Below the pieces are notes generated by a model that ran no database searches, had not been told where the DNA came from, and worked only from the letters and a program-made list of their open reading frames with translations. A stretch of 64,000 nt of DNA from an uncultured Pseudomonadales bacterium. Its GTDB lineage: Bacteria > Pseudomonadota > Gammaproteobacteria > Pseudomonadales > Azotimanducaceae. Position 1 is the stretch's first letter; each line of letters opens with the position of its first letter. Where the stretch lies: the NCBI GenBank assembly GCA_951813295.1, contig CATOTI010000001.1:248001-312000 (forward strand). The letters are read 5' to 3'. Position numbers and translations under genes: made by a program. Shown here one piece after another: positions 25,722 to 34,878 of this stretch.

Positions 25722-26510
25722 ATGTTTGAGACGATCCTGGTCGATAAATCCGATGACATCGCGACGATTACTCTGAATCGTCCCGATCGGCTGAACGCCT
25801 GGACCGACAAGATGTCGATCGAGCTGTCGCAGGCGATCAGCGACTGTAACGAGGACGCCAACGTCGGCGCGATGGTCCTCACGGGAGCCGGACGCGGGTT
25901 CTGTGCCGGCGCGGATATCAAAGATAACTTCCAGACCCGCATCGACGCGGCCGAGGAATCGAACAAACCGGCGCGCGCGCGAACCCGCGGTGACTGGATC
26001 GAACTCATACGCACTTCGAAGCCTTTGATCGCGGCCATTAACGGCGCGTGCATCGGTGTCGGGGCAACGATGGTCCTGCCGATGGACGTGTTGATTGCCT
26101 CCGACAAAGCTAAGTTTGCGATGGCTTTCGTCAAGATGGGTGTCACCCCGGAGCTGGCGAGTTCGCACTATCTCGTGCAGCGAATGGGCATCGGCCGAGC
26201 GAGCGAGATGGCGCTCTCGGGCCGACTCTACTCCGCCGAGGAAGCGCTCGAAGCGGGCTTGGTCGACCGCCTGGTTCCGCACGACGAGTTGCTAGCGACG
26301 GCGCAGAATCTTGCCCGTGATATTGCGGCCAACCCCGCGCCGCACCTGCGCTGGGTGAAGGAACTCCTGACCGCGAATGGATCGGAAACCGACATGAAGG
26401 CCGTGCAGCGGCGCGAACTCGAGGTGCTCACCAAGGCGTTCGCGTCCGACGAGCACAAGGAAGCCGTTTCGGCGTTCATCGAAAAGAGACCCCCGCAATT
26501 CAAACGTTGA
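25722..26510 (+). CDS. Enoyl-CoA hydratase/isomerase family protein
   Basis: A 262-residue crotonase-fold enzyme. The oxyanion-hole segments are GRGFCAGADIKDNF (about residue 65) and INGACIGVGATMVLP (about 110), with a Glu in MGVTPELASSHYLVQ at the catalytic position. Residues at the end, EKRPPQFKR, are typical. It hydrates or isomerises an enoyl-CoA; the chain length is not known. ATG 25722 has GAGG seven bases before. Its TGA overlaps the TTG start of the RmuC gene. Confidence 0.93.
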   Translation: MFETILVDKSDDIATITLNRPDRLNAWTDKMSIELSQAISDCNEDANVGAMVLTGAGRGFCAGADIKDNFQTRIDAAEESNKPARARTRGDWIELIRTSKPLIAAINGACIGVGATMVLPMDVLIASDKAKFAMAFVKMGVTPELASSHYLVQRMGIGRASEMALSGRLYSAEEALEAGLVDRLVPHDELLATAQNLARDIAANPAPHLRWVKELLTANGSETDMKAVQRRELEVLTKAFASDEHKEAVSAFIEKRPPQFKR

Positions 26511-27985
26511 CCGGTCCCGAAGCGATCTACCTCGCGGCGTTCATCGCCGCGATGATCGTCACGGGAATCGTCGTTCGCTACGTCGTACGCAAGAATTCGG
26601 CGCTGGAACTCGACGCGGCGCTGGGTCGGCAACTGGAGATGTCCGGCGCCGAAAAACGGCTGCTCGAAGAGCGTCTGAACGTGCGCGTGAGCGTCGCTGA
26701 ACGGGCAGAAGCGGAAGTCCTGGCTATTCGCCGCGAGCTGCGCGAGCTCTCGGAGCTCCATCAGGTGGCGACGGCCGAAGCGATCCACCTCGGGACGGAA
26801 AACAATCAGCTTGCCGGAGCACTCGAAGCGAGCCGCGAAGAGGCCGTTCGTGAGTCGACGAATGCGGCGCATGCGCGCCTCGAACTGACCGAGATCAAAA
26901 CCCGCCTCGATGAAACGGAGAAAGCGTTCAAGGAAAAAGAGGCGCTTTTCCGCGAGACCGGTGATTCCTTGAAGAAGGAATTTCAGCTCCTCGCCAACCA
27001 GATCTTCGAACAGCAGGGCGAACGCTTCCAGACGAAGAACGTGGAGCAGCTCAACAACGTGCTCAATCCGTTCAAGGAGCAGATCTCCGACTTCAAGCGG
27101 AAGGTCGAGGAGGTCTACACGACCGATGCGAAGGATCGCGCGTCGATCCTGACGGAAGTCCGTAATCTGCAGCACGCATCGGAGCGGGTGAATCAGGAAG
27201 CCGAGAACCTCACGCGCGCGCTCAAAGGCGACAAACGCATCCAGGGGAACTGGGGTGAACTCGTGCTCGAACGGGTGCTCGAGGACTCGGGTCTGCGCAA
27301 GGACCACGAGTACTTCGTTCAGACGACGTACCGGAATGAAGAAGGCAGCATGCGTCGTCCTGACGTGATCATTCGCCTGCCGGATGAAAAGGACGTCGTG
27401 ATCGACTCGAAGGTCTCGCTCGGTGCCTATGAACGCGCGCTGACGACGGAATCGGACGAGGTGCGCGAAGCATCGCTCAAGGAGCACGTCGTGAACGTGC
27501 GCCGGCACGTCAAGCGCCTGTCCGCGCAGAGCTACGATCAGCTCGACGGCATTCGTTCGCTCGATTTCGTGCTTCTCTTCATTCCGGTCGAAGCCGCTTT
27601 TACGCTTGCGATGGAACGTGATCCGCAGATCTTCACGGAGGCGTTCGAAAAACGCCTGGTCATCGTCAGCCCGACGACCTTGATGATGACGCTCAGAATC
27701 ATCGACAACGTCTGGCGCTACGAAAAGCAGAACGCCAACGCACAAGAGATCGCCCAGCGGGCGGGCGCGCTCTACGACAAGGTGCGTGTGATCCTCGAGG
27801 ACATGGACCAGTTGGGTCGACATCTCTCGACCGCGTCACGGTCCTTCGATATGGCCTATTCGCGCCTCGCCACCGGTCGGGGCAACCTCGTGCGCCAGGT
27901 CGAGCAGTTCCGGGAGCTCGGCGCGAACGTCAAGAAACTCCTGCCGCGCGGCGCCGTCGACGCGGCCGACAACGATTCGAGCTAG
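26507..27985 (+). CDS. rmuC: DNA recombination protein RmuC
   Basis: A 492-residue protein with an N-terminal membrane helix (about residues 5-22), a long coiled coil to about residue 200 and the RmuC nuclease-like domain, seen in GDKRIQGNWGELVLERVLEDSG, RRPDVIIRLPDEKDVVIDSK and LFIPVEAAFTLAME. RmuC limits inversions between short inverted repeats and belongs to the PD-(D/E)xK fold group. The start is TTG at 26507, overlapping the hydratase stop (TTGA), with no better alternative. Its last bases overlap the convergent gene at 27982. Confidence 0.93.
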   Translation: MTGPEAIYLAAFIAAMIVTGIVVRYVVRKNSALELDAALGRQLEMSGAEKRLLEERLNVRVSVAERAEAEVLAIRRELRELSELHQVATAEAIHLGTENNQLAGALEASREEAVRESTNAAHARLELTEIKTRLDETEKAFKEKEALFRETGDSLKKEFQLLANQIFEQQGERFQTKNVEQLNNVLNPFKEQISDFKRKVEEVYTTDAKDRASILTEVRNLQHASERVNQEAENLTRALKGDKRIQGNWGELVLERVLEDSGLRKDHEYFVQTTYRNEEGSMRRPDVIIRLPDEKDVVIDSKVSLGAYERALTTESDEVREASLKEHVVNVRRHVKRLSAQSYDQLDGIRSLDFVLLFIPVEAAFTLAMERDPQIFTEAFEKRLVIVSPTTLMMTLRIIDNVWRYEKQNANAQEIAQRAGALYDKVRVILEDMDQLGRHLSTASRSFDMAYSRLATGRGNLVRQVEQFRELGANVKKLLPRGAVDAADNDSS

Positions 27986-28464
27986 TCCGGGTCGGAGGCT
28001 GTCGCCATCTCGATGAATGGGGGCGTTTCGACGACCGCATAGGGATGGATCAGCGAGTCGTCGAGGATCTGGCGGTGGATCTTCACCGGCTCGGCGGCTT
28101 CGCGGTGACGGAGTTCCTCGGAAGGGTAGAGGCAGACAGAGTCGAGGCCCTCCCAGATCGGGTTGATGGGCATCAGCTTCGAGAACTTGCAGCGCGTGTC
28201 CCAGCTACCCTTGTGGTATTCGAGCACGTCGATGTCTTCGATCCATGCCCAGTAGGCGAATGCCGGTTCCGGCGATCCTTCATCGACCCGGGCGAAAAGC
28301 ACCGGAAGGGACCGCCCATCGGTCTTCGCTTCAGCCCAGAGTTCCCGTGCGACGACCCAGGGATGCGTGTCGCGGTAAGTACCCTCGGCCGAGTTCTCCA
28401 GGATCGCGTCGAGCGCCTTTTGCGTGACGACGGTTGCGATCGTAAAAGGCGTCGGCTGGGTCAT
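27982..28464 (-). CDS. Uncharacterised 160-residue protein
   Basis: A soluble protein, slightly acidic, that begins MTQPTPFTIATVVTQKALD and is rich in aromatic residues: FAYWAWIEDIDVLEYHKGSWDTRC in the middle, here only the fragment YWAWIEDIDVLEYH is quoted as the clearest part. No membrane segment, signal peptide or known motif was recognised. It overlaps the rmuC stop by 4 bp tail to tail and is divergent from the VRR-NUC gene. Codon usage is like its neighbours, so it is probably real. Confidence 0.65.
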   Translation of the reverse strand: MTQPTPFTIATVVTQKALDAILENSAEGTYRDTHPWVVARELWAEAKTDGRSLPVLFARVDEGSPEPAFAYWAWIEDIDVLEYHKGSWDTRCKFSKLMPINPIWEGLDSVCLYPSEELRHREAAEPVKIHRQILDDSLIHPYAVVETPPFIEMATASDPD

Positions 28465-28566
28465 CGACCTACCCCGCCGCGGCGGTCGACCAGTGCTGTA
28501 TGGATATACATATTTCTTTGCTAAGCTCGTTCTTCCTGTCGTCTTCGATCATCCGCCATCGACGCC

Positions 28567-30231
28567 TTGCCGACCTCCGATTCCATCCCCCGTCAGCTTT
28601 CGTTGTTGCCGCTCCTGATGCCGCGCGTCGCGCCGCCGGCGGGCTATTACGCGGACAACCTGCTCGTGATGCTCGAGACGATCGATCAGCAGTATGCCGA
28701 TCTCCTCGATGAAGCGGAACGCGCGCTCCTCGACGCGCTGATCGATCTGCCGCAAGGCGCCTTGCGAATGTTCGCGCGACTGATTTCGCGCAAAGGTCCT
28801 TACATTCGTGTCGACGCGCTCGACTATGCCGAGATCGACGATCACGACGAAGCGATCGAACGCCTCGTCGAACACCGACTCGTCGAACGTTGCGGGCATG
28901 CCGATCCCGCATTGTTGCTCTCGAGACTGCGCCGTGACGAACTCGAGGTCGCCTTTCCGTTCGAGCCGAGGAATGTTCGAAAGCATGCGCTGATCGATCG
29001 ACTCGTGACACGGTTTACGCCGGGCACGATCTATCAGAAGGTCCGCCGCGTGACGCCTTGGGTGTCGCTGACGACCGATGCCGTGCTCGAGCGATTCCGG
29101 ATCCTCTTTTTTGGTGATCCGTATCAGGACATGACGGCCTTCGTGATGCGGGACCTCGGCATGGTTCGGTATGAAACCGTCGAGGTCGGTCGTGCGAACC
29201 GGCTCTTTGCCGATCGGGTCACGTTCGACGCTTATCTCGATCTCCTCGCGCTCAACCGAGAAGCACGTCATCTGGGCGATGGCATTCAAGCGTCGGTGCC
29301 CGAAGAGACCGCGATGGCGTTGATCGATCGCCTCTGGGACGAGCAGCCGCATCGCACGCTCGAACGACGTCGCAGTCGCACGCTCAATCGACTCGGTCGG
29401 GCGCTCGAACGCCAGTGCGCGTTCGATGCCGCATTGACGGCTTACGCGCGTTCGACCCTGCCGCCCGCGCGCGAACGCCGCACGAGGATCCTCGATCGGC
29501 TGAACGACGAACAAGGTGTTCAGGCCATGCTCAAAGGGCTTCGCGAAGCCCCACTCTCGGCTGAGGAGCGCGACTTTTCGGGTCGCTTTCGTCGCCGCCG
29601 ATCCCGGCGCGACGTACCGATCGATGATTTCGAGATCGATCCATCGGCGGTGGAAGGATCGATCGAACAGTTCGCGTTGGAGCAGTTGACCGAGGACGGT
29701 GGCACGGGCTGGCATCTCGAGAACTGCCTGCCCATGGCGCTCTTCACGCTGGCCTACTGGGAGTGGATCTTCGCCCCGATCGATGGCGCCTTCGTCAACG
29801 CGTTCCAGTCCGGACCACTCGATCTCTTGTGGCCGGACTTTTTTGCCAAAAGATCACATCTCGAACGCCCGACGACGGCTGAACTCGATCGCACGCTGCT
29901 CGATCGAACGGCGCAGAAGGAGGGCACGGCCAATCCGCTCTTTCGATGGCAACGTTGGGTCGATGCCGCACCTGCCGTTCTGAAAGCCATTCCGAATGCC
30001 GATCTCGAGCGATTGATCCGGGTCGTGGCCGACGATCTACCGCGTGCACGAACGGGATTTCCCGATCTGACGGTTGTCTACCCGTCAGGTCGTTACGAAT
30101 TCATCGAGGTCAAAGGCCCGGGTGATCAGCTGCAGAACAATCAGCTTCTGTGGATCGCCGCGCTCGAGAAACACCAGTTACCCGTGCGGGTGGTGCGTTA
30201 CTCCGCGATCGATGAGCGCGAGATGACGTAG
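28567..30231 (+). CDS. FAN1-like VRR-NUC domain nuclease
   Basis: A 554-residue structure-specific nuclease of the FAN1 family, which acts on 5-prime flaps and interstrand crosslinks. The N-terminal part has GYYADNLLVMLETID and SRKGPYIRVDALDYAEI, typical of the bacterial proteins. The C-terminal VRR-NUC domain has the active-site run GFPDLTVVYPSGRYEFIEVK with the Asp near residue 500 and the Glu-x-Lys near 513, then KGPGDQLQNNQ. The given start is TTG; ATG 28618 is the alternative and neither has a good ribosome binding site. The stop TAG is followed at once by the helicase GTG. Confidence 0.93.
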   Translation: MPTSDSIPRQLSLLPLLMPRVAPPAGYYADNLLVMLETIDQQYADLLDEAERALLDALIDLPQGALRMFARLISRKGPYIRVDALDYAEIDDHDEAIERLVEHRLVERCGHADPALLLSRLRRDELEVAFPFEPRNVRKHALIDRLVTRFTPGTIYQKVRRVTPWVSLTTDAVLERFRILFFGDPYQDMTAFVMRDLGMVRYETVEVGRANRLFADRVTFDAYLDLLALNREARHLGDGIQASVPEETAMALIDRLWDEQPHRTLERRRSRTLNRLGRALERQCAFDAALTAYARSTLPPARERRTRILDRLNDEQGVQAMLKGLREAPLSAEERDFSGRFRRRRSRRDVPIDDFEIDPSAVEGSIEQFALEQLTEDGGTGWHLENCLPMALFTLAYWEWIFAPIDGAFVNAFQSGPLDLLWPDFFAKRSHLERPTTAELDRTLLDRTAQKEGTANPLFRWQRWVDAAPAVLKAIPNADLERLIRVVADDLPRARTGFPDLTVVYPSGRYEFIEVKGPGDQLQNNQLLWIAALEKHQLPVRVVRYSAIDEREMT

Positions 30232-32562
30232 GTGGAGGTCACGGTCTCGATCCGGGATCTCGCCCAATTCGTCCACCGGACGGGCGACCTTCACTACCGC
30301 TACGAGTCGGCGACGCTAGGCGAGGAGGGTATCGCTGCGCAACGGCGCTACCAGGCGAAGATGGCGTCGCACTATCGGCGAGAAGTACCGGTCGAAGGCA
30401 GCGTCGCGGGGCTTCGGCTGCGGGGTCGAATCGATGGCTGGGATTCGAAAGCCGCGCGTGTCGAGGAGGTGAAGACGACGCGCACTGACGTAGCGCTTCT
30501 ACACTCGCACATCGGCGAGGTGCATTGGGCGCAGGTGCGTTTCTACGCAGCGCTCCTGATGCGCGCGGATGTGAATCTCTCGTCGCTGCAACTCGCGCTC
30601 GTGTACCTGCATCCCGACACCGATGAGAAGACGATCTTCGAAGAGAGTCGTTCGCGGGAATACCTCGAGCGGTTTCTCGTCGAGAGTGCCGAGATCTACC
30701 GCGAGTTTCTCGACCGCGTCCTCGCCCGCCAGGCGCGACGAACGAGCGAGTGTTCGACGCTCGATTTTCCCTATCCGCATTTTCGCGACGAACAGCGCCG
30801 GCTGGGGCGATCCGTTTTCCGTGCCATGCGATCGGGAGAGCATCTTTTACTCGAATCACCGACCGGATCGGGGAAGACCGTCCTGACGTTCTATTCGGTC
30901 TTGCGCGCGATGGGCGAGGCGCATCTCGATCGGGCCGTCTTTCTCTCGGCGCGCACGACCGGCCAGCGTGCTGCCCACCAAAGCCTCGCGGACCTCCTGC
31001 GTGCGGACGGGTCGATTCGCGCCGTCACGATTACGGCCAAGGAACGGGCGTGTCTGAAGGAGACGATGGATTGCGATCCGGCCGTCTGCGAATACGCCAG
31101 CGGATACTTCGATCGTGCGGGCGATGCCCGCGATGAGCTCCTCGATGTCGCCCTCGTCGGCCAGGCCGAAGTCGAGCAAGCCGCCCGTCGCCACACCGTT
31201 TGCCCCTTCGAGTTGTCGCTCGACGTGGCCGCCTGGGCAGACGTCGTGGTCGGCGACTACAACTATGTCTTCGATCCGCTCGTGCGGCTCAAGCGCCTCA
31301 GTCACGCGATCTTCAAACGTGTCGCCGTGCTCGTGGATGAAGCACATCAGCTCGGCGATCGTGTGCGCTCGATGCTGAGTGCGGAACTCGATCGCGACGT
31401 GGTGGCGACGGCGATCAAAGCCGTGCCCGCGTGGCGGTCGCGATTGACGGCGATCGATCGTCAGCTACGCGAAGCGAGTCGATTGCATATCGCTCCGAGG
31501 GACGAGGTCGAGCGTGACGAACATCCCGCCGAAATCAAGCGTCCCGATGCCTTACATCGGGCGTTGGATCGTTTCATTCGCGAGGTGGCCGTCGAACCCG
31601 CCACGTTCGAAGAGCTGACGGAAGCACTCTTTGCGGCACTCAAGTTTTCCCGCGCGATGACGTGGGCTGATGATCGATTCGCCTATACGGGGATCTCGGC
31701 AACGCGGGACCGCCGCGTCGCCGTCGAGTGCCTGTCGCCCGCCGAGCACATCCGCACGACGTTATCGGAGTTTCACGCTTCCGTGCGACTCTCCGCGACC
31801 CTGACGCCGCCCGATGTCTTCCAGACGATCCACGGATTTTCGATGTCCGATCCGCTCGCGTATTCGAACGGCTCTTTCCCGCCCGAACGGCTGGGTGTCT
31901 TCGTCGTCTCGGGCATCTCGACGTTCTTTCGTGATCGCGAGGATTCTCTCCCGGCGCTGGTCCGTGCGATCGATGCGCTCACATCGACCAAGAAGGGAAA
32001 CTACCTGGCCTGTTTCCCTTCTTACGCCTACGCCAACCTGGTCGCCGATGCCTTGACTGATGCAGGTATCGATATCGAATGCCGGTTTCCTGCCCGCGGA
32101 CTTGCCATCGAACGGCGGGACGAAGTGATCGAGTGGATCGGCGAGTCGGCCGAGAAGAGCCGCTTGTTGCTCGCCGTCATGGGGGGTGTGTTTACGGAGT
32201 CAGTCGATTATTCGGGTTTGTCCGGGGTGACCGTCGTCACGACCGCGATCCCGCCGCATTCGTTGGGGCGCGACCTGATCGCGCGTGACGCGGACGAGCA
32301 CGGGACGGACGGTGAAGAGATCGCGTATCGACAAGGTGCGATGACGCGGGTGGTGCAGGCGGCGGGTCGGGTGATTCGCAAAGCAACCGATTCGGGCGTG
32401 GTCGTTCTCATCGATCCACGGTTTCGCCAGTCGGCTTATCGAGCGTATTTCCCCGCGCGTTGGCAGCCTTGGCTGACCGAGCCACACGACCTCGCCGCGA
32501 CACTTCACGACTTCTGGCGGAATATCGAGGCATTGGACGGGACAGCTTCAGATGCGGCGTAA
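30232..32562 (+). CDS. Rad3/XPD-type (DinG family) helicase with N-terminal PD-(D/E)xK-like region
   Basis: A 776-residue superfamily 2 DNA helicase. Residues about 50-130 hold LRGRIDGWDS, EEVKTTRTD and HWAQVRFYAALL, the Asp, Glu-x-Lys and Gln of a Cas4/RecB-like nuclease. The helicase begins with Walker A SPTGSGKTVLTF (about residue 210), four Cys for an iron-sulfur cluster (ACLKETMDCDPAVCEYA to VCPFE, about 274-324), DYNYVFDP, the DEAH box VLVDEAHQLGDRV (about 368) and motif VI QAAGRVIRK. It has 5-prime to 3-prime XPD character. GTG start at 30232 directly follows the TAG of the FAN1-like gene, so the products are made together. Confidence 0.92.
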   Translation: MEVTVSIRDLAQFVHRTGDLHYRYESATLGEEGIAAQRRYQAKMASHYRREVPVEGSVAGLRLRGRIDGWDSKAARVEEVKTTRTDVALLHSHIGEVHWAQVRFYAALLMRADVNLSSLQLALVYLHPDTDEKTIFEESRSREYLERFLVESAEIYREFLDRVLARQARRTSECSTLDFPYPHFRDEQRRLGRSVFRAMRSGEHLLLESPTGSGKTVLTFYSVLRAMGEAHLDRAVFLSARTTGQRAAHQSLADLLRADGSIRAVTITAKERACLKETMDCDPAVCEYASGYFDRAGDARDELLDVALVGQAEVEQAARRHTVCPFELSLDVAAWADVVVGDYNYVFDPLVRLKRLSHAIFKRVAVLVDEAHQLGDRVRSMLSAELDRDVVATAIKAVPAWRSRLTAIDRQLREASRLHIAPRDEVERDEHPAEIKRPDALHRALDRFIREVAVEPATFEELTEALFAALKFSRAMTWADDRFAYTGISATRDRRVAVECLSPAEHIRTTLSEFHASVRLSATLTPPDVFQTIHGFSMSDPLAYSNGSFPPERLGVFVVSGISTFFRDREDSLPALVRAIDALTSTKKGNYLACFPSYAYANLVADALTDAGIDIECRFPARGLAIERRDEVIEWIGESAEKSRLLLAVMGGVFTESVDYSGLSGVTVVTTAIPPHSLGRDLIARDADEHGTDGEEIAYRQGAMTRVVQAAGRVIRKATDSGVVVLIDPRFRQSAYRAYFPARWQPWLTEPHDLAATLHDFWRNIEALDGTASDAA

Positions 32563-33952
32563 CACGAAAATCGTCTGCACGATCGGTCCGGCGACACAAT
32601 CGGCCGAGGCCATCGCCGGGCTTGCCGATGCCGGCATGAACGTCGTTCGGATCAACATGTCGCACGCAAGCCACGAGGATGCCGTCCGGATCATCGGTTG
32701 GGTCCGGGACCTGAACCCGACGCTGCCTCACCCGCTTGCCGTCATGCTCGACACCGCTGGACCGGAAATCCGCACGGGCGTACGCACAGAAAGCCTGATG
32801 ATGGTTCGCGGCGACCTCGTTGATGTAGGCGCCGATGAACGCAACACGGAAAGCGCGATCGAGGTCGACTATGCCGAGATCGATCGCGTGCTCGACGTGG
32901 GCGATCGCGTGCGCCTCGACAACGGCCTCATCGACCTCGTCGTGCGCGAGAAACACTCGCGCCGGCTACGTTGCGAAGTGTTGAATGACGGTGAACTCGG
33001 CAGCCGCAAGCACGTCAACTTACCCGGTGTGCACGTCGATCTTCCCGCGCTGACCAAGAAGGATCTCGACGATATCGCGCTCGGCGTGGAGCAACGAGTC
33101 GATCTGATCGCGCAATCTTTTGTACGGTCGAGCGACGACGTCGATGCGCTCCGAAGCGTGTTGGGTCGTGGCGCGCATGCTCGGATTATCGCCAAGATCG
33201 AGAGCCGGGATGGCGTCGCCAATGCCGAATCGATCGCTCGGACGGCCGATGGCGTGATGGTCGCACGCGGCGATCTCGGTATTGAGACGGATATCGCGGA
33301 GCTGCCCGTCATCCAACGAAGGTTGATGGGTATCACCGCGCGCGAAGGGCGTCGCAGCATCGTCGCGACGCAAATGCTCGAATCGATGATCGAACACCCG
33401 ATTCCGACGCGGGCGGAAGTCACCGACGTCGCGAATGCCATCTATGAAGGCGCGGACGCCGTCATGCTCTCAGGCGAGACGAGCGTTGGCGGTTATCCGA
33501 TCGAGGCGACTCGTCAGCTCGCCAACATCGCCGCGGTGAGCGAGCGAGAAGTCGGATTCGCTCTCGAGCAGTCGCTCGTGAGAAGCGAAATCAAACAGCA
33601 TGTCGCGATGGCCGCGGTGGGATTGGCCCAATCGATCGATGCCGCCGGAATCGTCGTCGTCACGCGGCGAGGTATCGTCGCTGACTTCGTCACCAACGCT
33701 CGTCCACGTGTGCCGATCTTTGCGTTTACGAACAACGCGACGACGGAGCGGCGACTCGCGCTTTCGAGGGGTGTGTTCGCCTACCGCACGCGGTTTCGTC
33801 CCGACGCGGAGCGAACGATTCAAGCCGCGCTCGACGAGCTCGTTCGGCGGCGCGATGTCGAGCCCGGTGAGGCGGTAATCGTCATTTCGGATGTGCTCGC
33901 CGAGACGCCGGTCGACAGTATTCAGATCCGCTATCTTGGTCCTTCCATGTGA
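32552..33952 (+). CDS. pyk: Pyruvate kinase
   Basis: Converts phosphoenolpyruvate and ADP to pyruvate and ATP. The N-terminus RRNTKIVCTIGPATQS, the block MNVVRINMSHASHED, the metal-site IIAKIESRDGVANAES, the active-site VMVARGDLGIETDIAELP and the threonine/Ser loop YEGADAVMLSGETSVGGYP are all intact. Length (466 aa) fits. The ATG overlaps the end of the helicase gene by 11 bp. An isolated central-metabolism gene in a DNA-repair operon is unusual but the spacing shows coexpression. Confidence 0.96.
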   Translation: MRRNTKIVCTIGPATQSAEAIAGLADAGMNVVRINMSHASHEDAVRIIGWVRDLNPTLPHPLAVMLDTAGPEIRTGVRTESLMMVRGDLVDVGADERNTESAIEVDYAEIDRVLDVGDRVRLDNGLIDLVVREKHSRRLRCEVLNDGELGSRKHVNLPGVHVDLPALTKKDLDDIALGVEQRVDLIAQSFVRSSDDVDALRSVLGRGAHARIIAKIESRDGVANAESIARTADGVMVARGDLGIETDIAELPVIQRRLMGITAREGRRSIVATQMLESMIEHPIPTRAEVTDVANAIYEGADAVMLSGETSVGGYPIEATRQLANIAAVSEREVGFALEQSLVRSEIKQHVAMAAVGLAQSIDAAGIVVVTRRGIVADFVTNARPRVPIFAFTNNATTERRLALSRGVFAYRTRFRPDAERTIQAALDELVRRRDVEPGEAVIVISDVLAETPVDSIQIRYLGPSM

Positions 33953-33990
33953 CGCGAGACCCGCGGCGCTTAGATGATTAGGAGACGCTG

Positions 33991-34842
33991 ATGGGCAGAC
34001 TCGACGGCAAAACGGCAGTGATCACCGGCGGCGCGAGCGGTATGGGCGCCGCCACGGTCCGGCGGTTCATCGCGGAAGGGGCGGCGGTCTGGATCGCCGA
34101 CCTGCAGGTCGAGAAAGGCGAAGCGCTGGCTGCGGAACTCGGCGTCGATTGTCATTTCGTTGAGACGAACGTCGGCATCGAGGCGGACGTCGAGGCCGTG
34201 ATCGCAGCAGCGGTTTCCGCCACCGGTCGTCTCGACTGCATGTTCAATAACGCCGGCTTTGGCGGTGTCGGTGGTCCGATCGACGAGACCGACATGGGCC
34301 CGGCGTACCAACAAACGGTCGATGGACTGCTCACGGGGCCCGTCCTCGGCATGAAGCACGCGACCGTGCAGATGAAAGCTCAAGCGTCGGGCAGCATCAT
34401 CTCGACGGCGAGCGTCGCGGGGCTTCGCGGTGGCATGGGACCGCATGTCTACAGCGCGCTGAAAGCCGCGGTCATCGGCCTGACGCAGAGCGTCGCCGTC
34501 GAGCTTGCCGAGTTTCATATCCGCGTGAATGCGATCTGCCCGGGCGGGATCATGACGCCGATCTTCCTCGGTGGTCAGGAGTTGAAAGCGGGCAGCAATA
34601 CGACCCTCGAAGATGCGCTCCGGCCGGTCTTCTCGACGATTCAACCGATCCCACGCGCGGGCGAAGGTGCGGACATCGCGGCGATGGCGCTTTTTCTCGC
34701 GAGTGACGATTCGACGTTCGTGACCGGCCAAGCCATGGTGGTCGATGGCGGATTGACGGTTGGGCGGCGCCGTATCACGGCGCCCGAGGAAAGCCCGATG
34801 CGCCAAGCGCTCGCCGATCTCGTTGATGAGGATTCGGAATGA
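33991..34842 (+). CDS. SDR family oxidoreductase
   Basis: A 283-residue classical SDR with VITGGASGMGAATV near residue 10, NNAGFGGVGGP, the Ser of ISTASVAGLRGG, the Tyr/Lys in YSALKAAVIG and the ending TGQAMVVDGG. A tail of about 30 residues after the fold (RITAPEESPMRQALADLV) is longer than usual. ATG 33991 has AGGAG eight bases before. It could oxidise alicyclic alcohols or be a cis-diol dehydrogenase; the substrate is not shown by the sequence. Confidence 0.92.
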   Translation: MGRLDGKTAVITGGASGMGAATVRRFIAEGAAVWIADLQVEKGEALAAELGVDCHFVETNVGIEADVEAVIAAAVSATGRLDCMFNNAGFGGVGGPIDETDMGPAYQQTVDGLLTGPVLGMKHATVQMKAQASGSIISTASVAGLRGGMGPHVYSALKAAVIGLTQSVAVELAEFHIRVNAICPGGIMTPIFLGGQELKAGSNTTLEDALRPVFSTIQPIPRAGEGADIAAMALFLASDDSTFVTGQAMVVDGGLTVGRRRITAPEESPMRQALADLVDEDSE

Positions 34843-34878
34843 TCGAAGGTTGATCGGAAGCCGGCGCGAGCGAATCGT

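Noticed and set aside
26228-27823. 531-residue minus-strand open frame opposite rmuC and the hydratase
   Set aside because: Shadow frame: both plus-strand genes have family motifs over the whole length, and this frame has none.
28464-28566. CCGCCGCGGCGG palindrome and AT-rich stretch between divergent genes
   Set aside because: GC-rich palindromes of this size occur by chance at this base composition; no second copy was noticed.
28549-29715. 388-residue minus-strand open frame opposite the FAN1-like gene
   Set aside because: Mirror of the coding strand; composition rich in Arg, Glu and His and no ribosome binding site.
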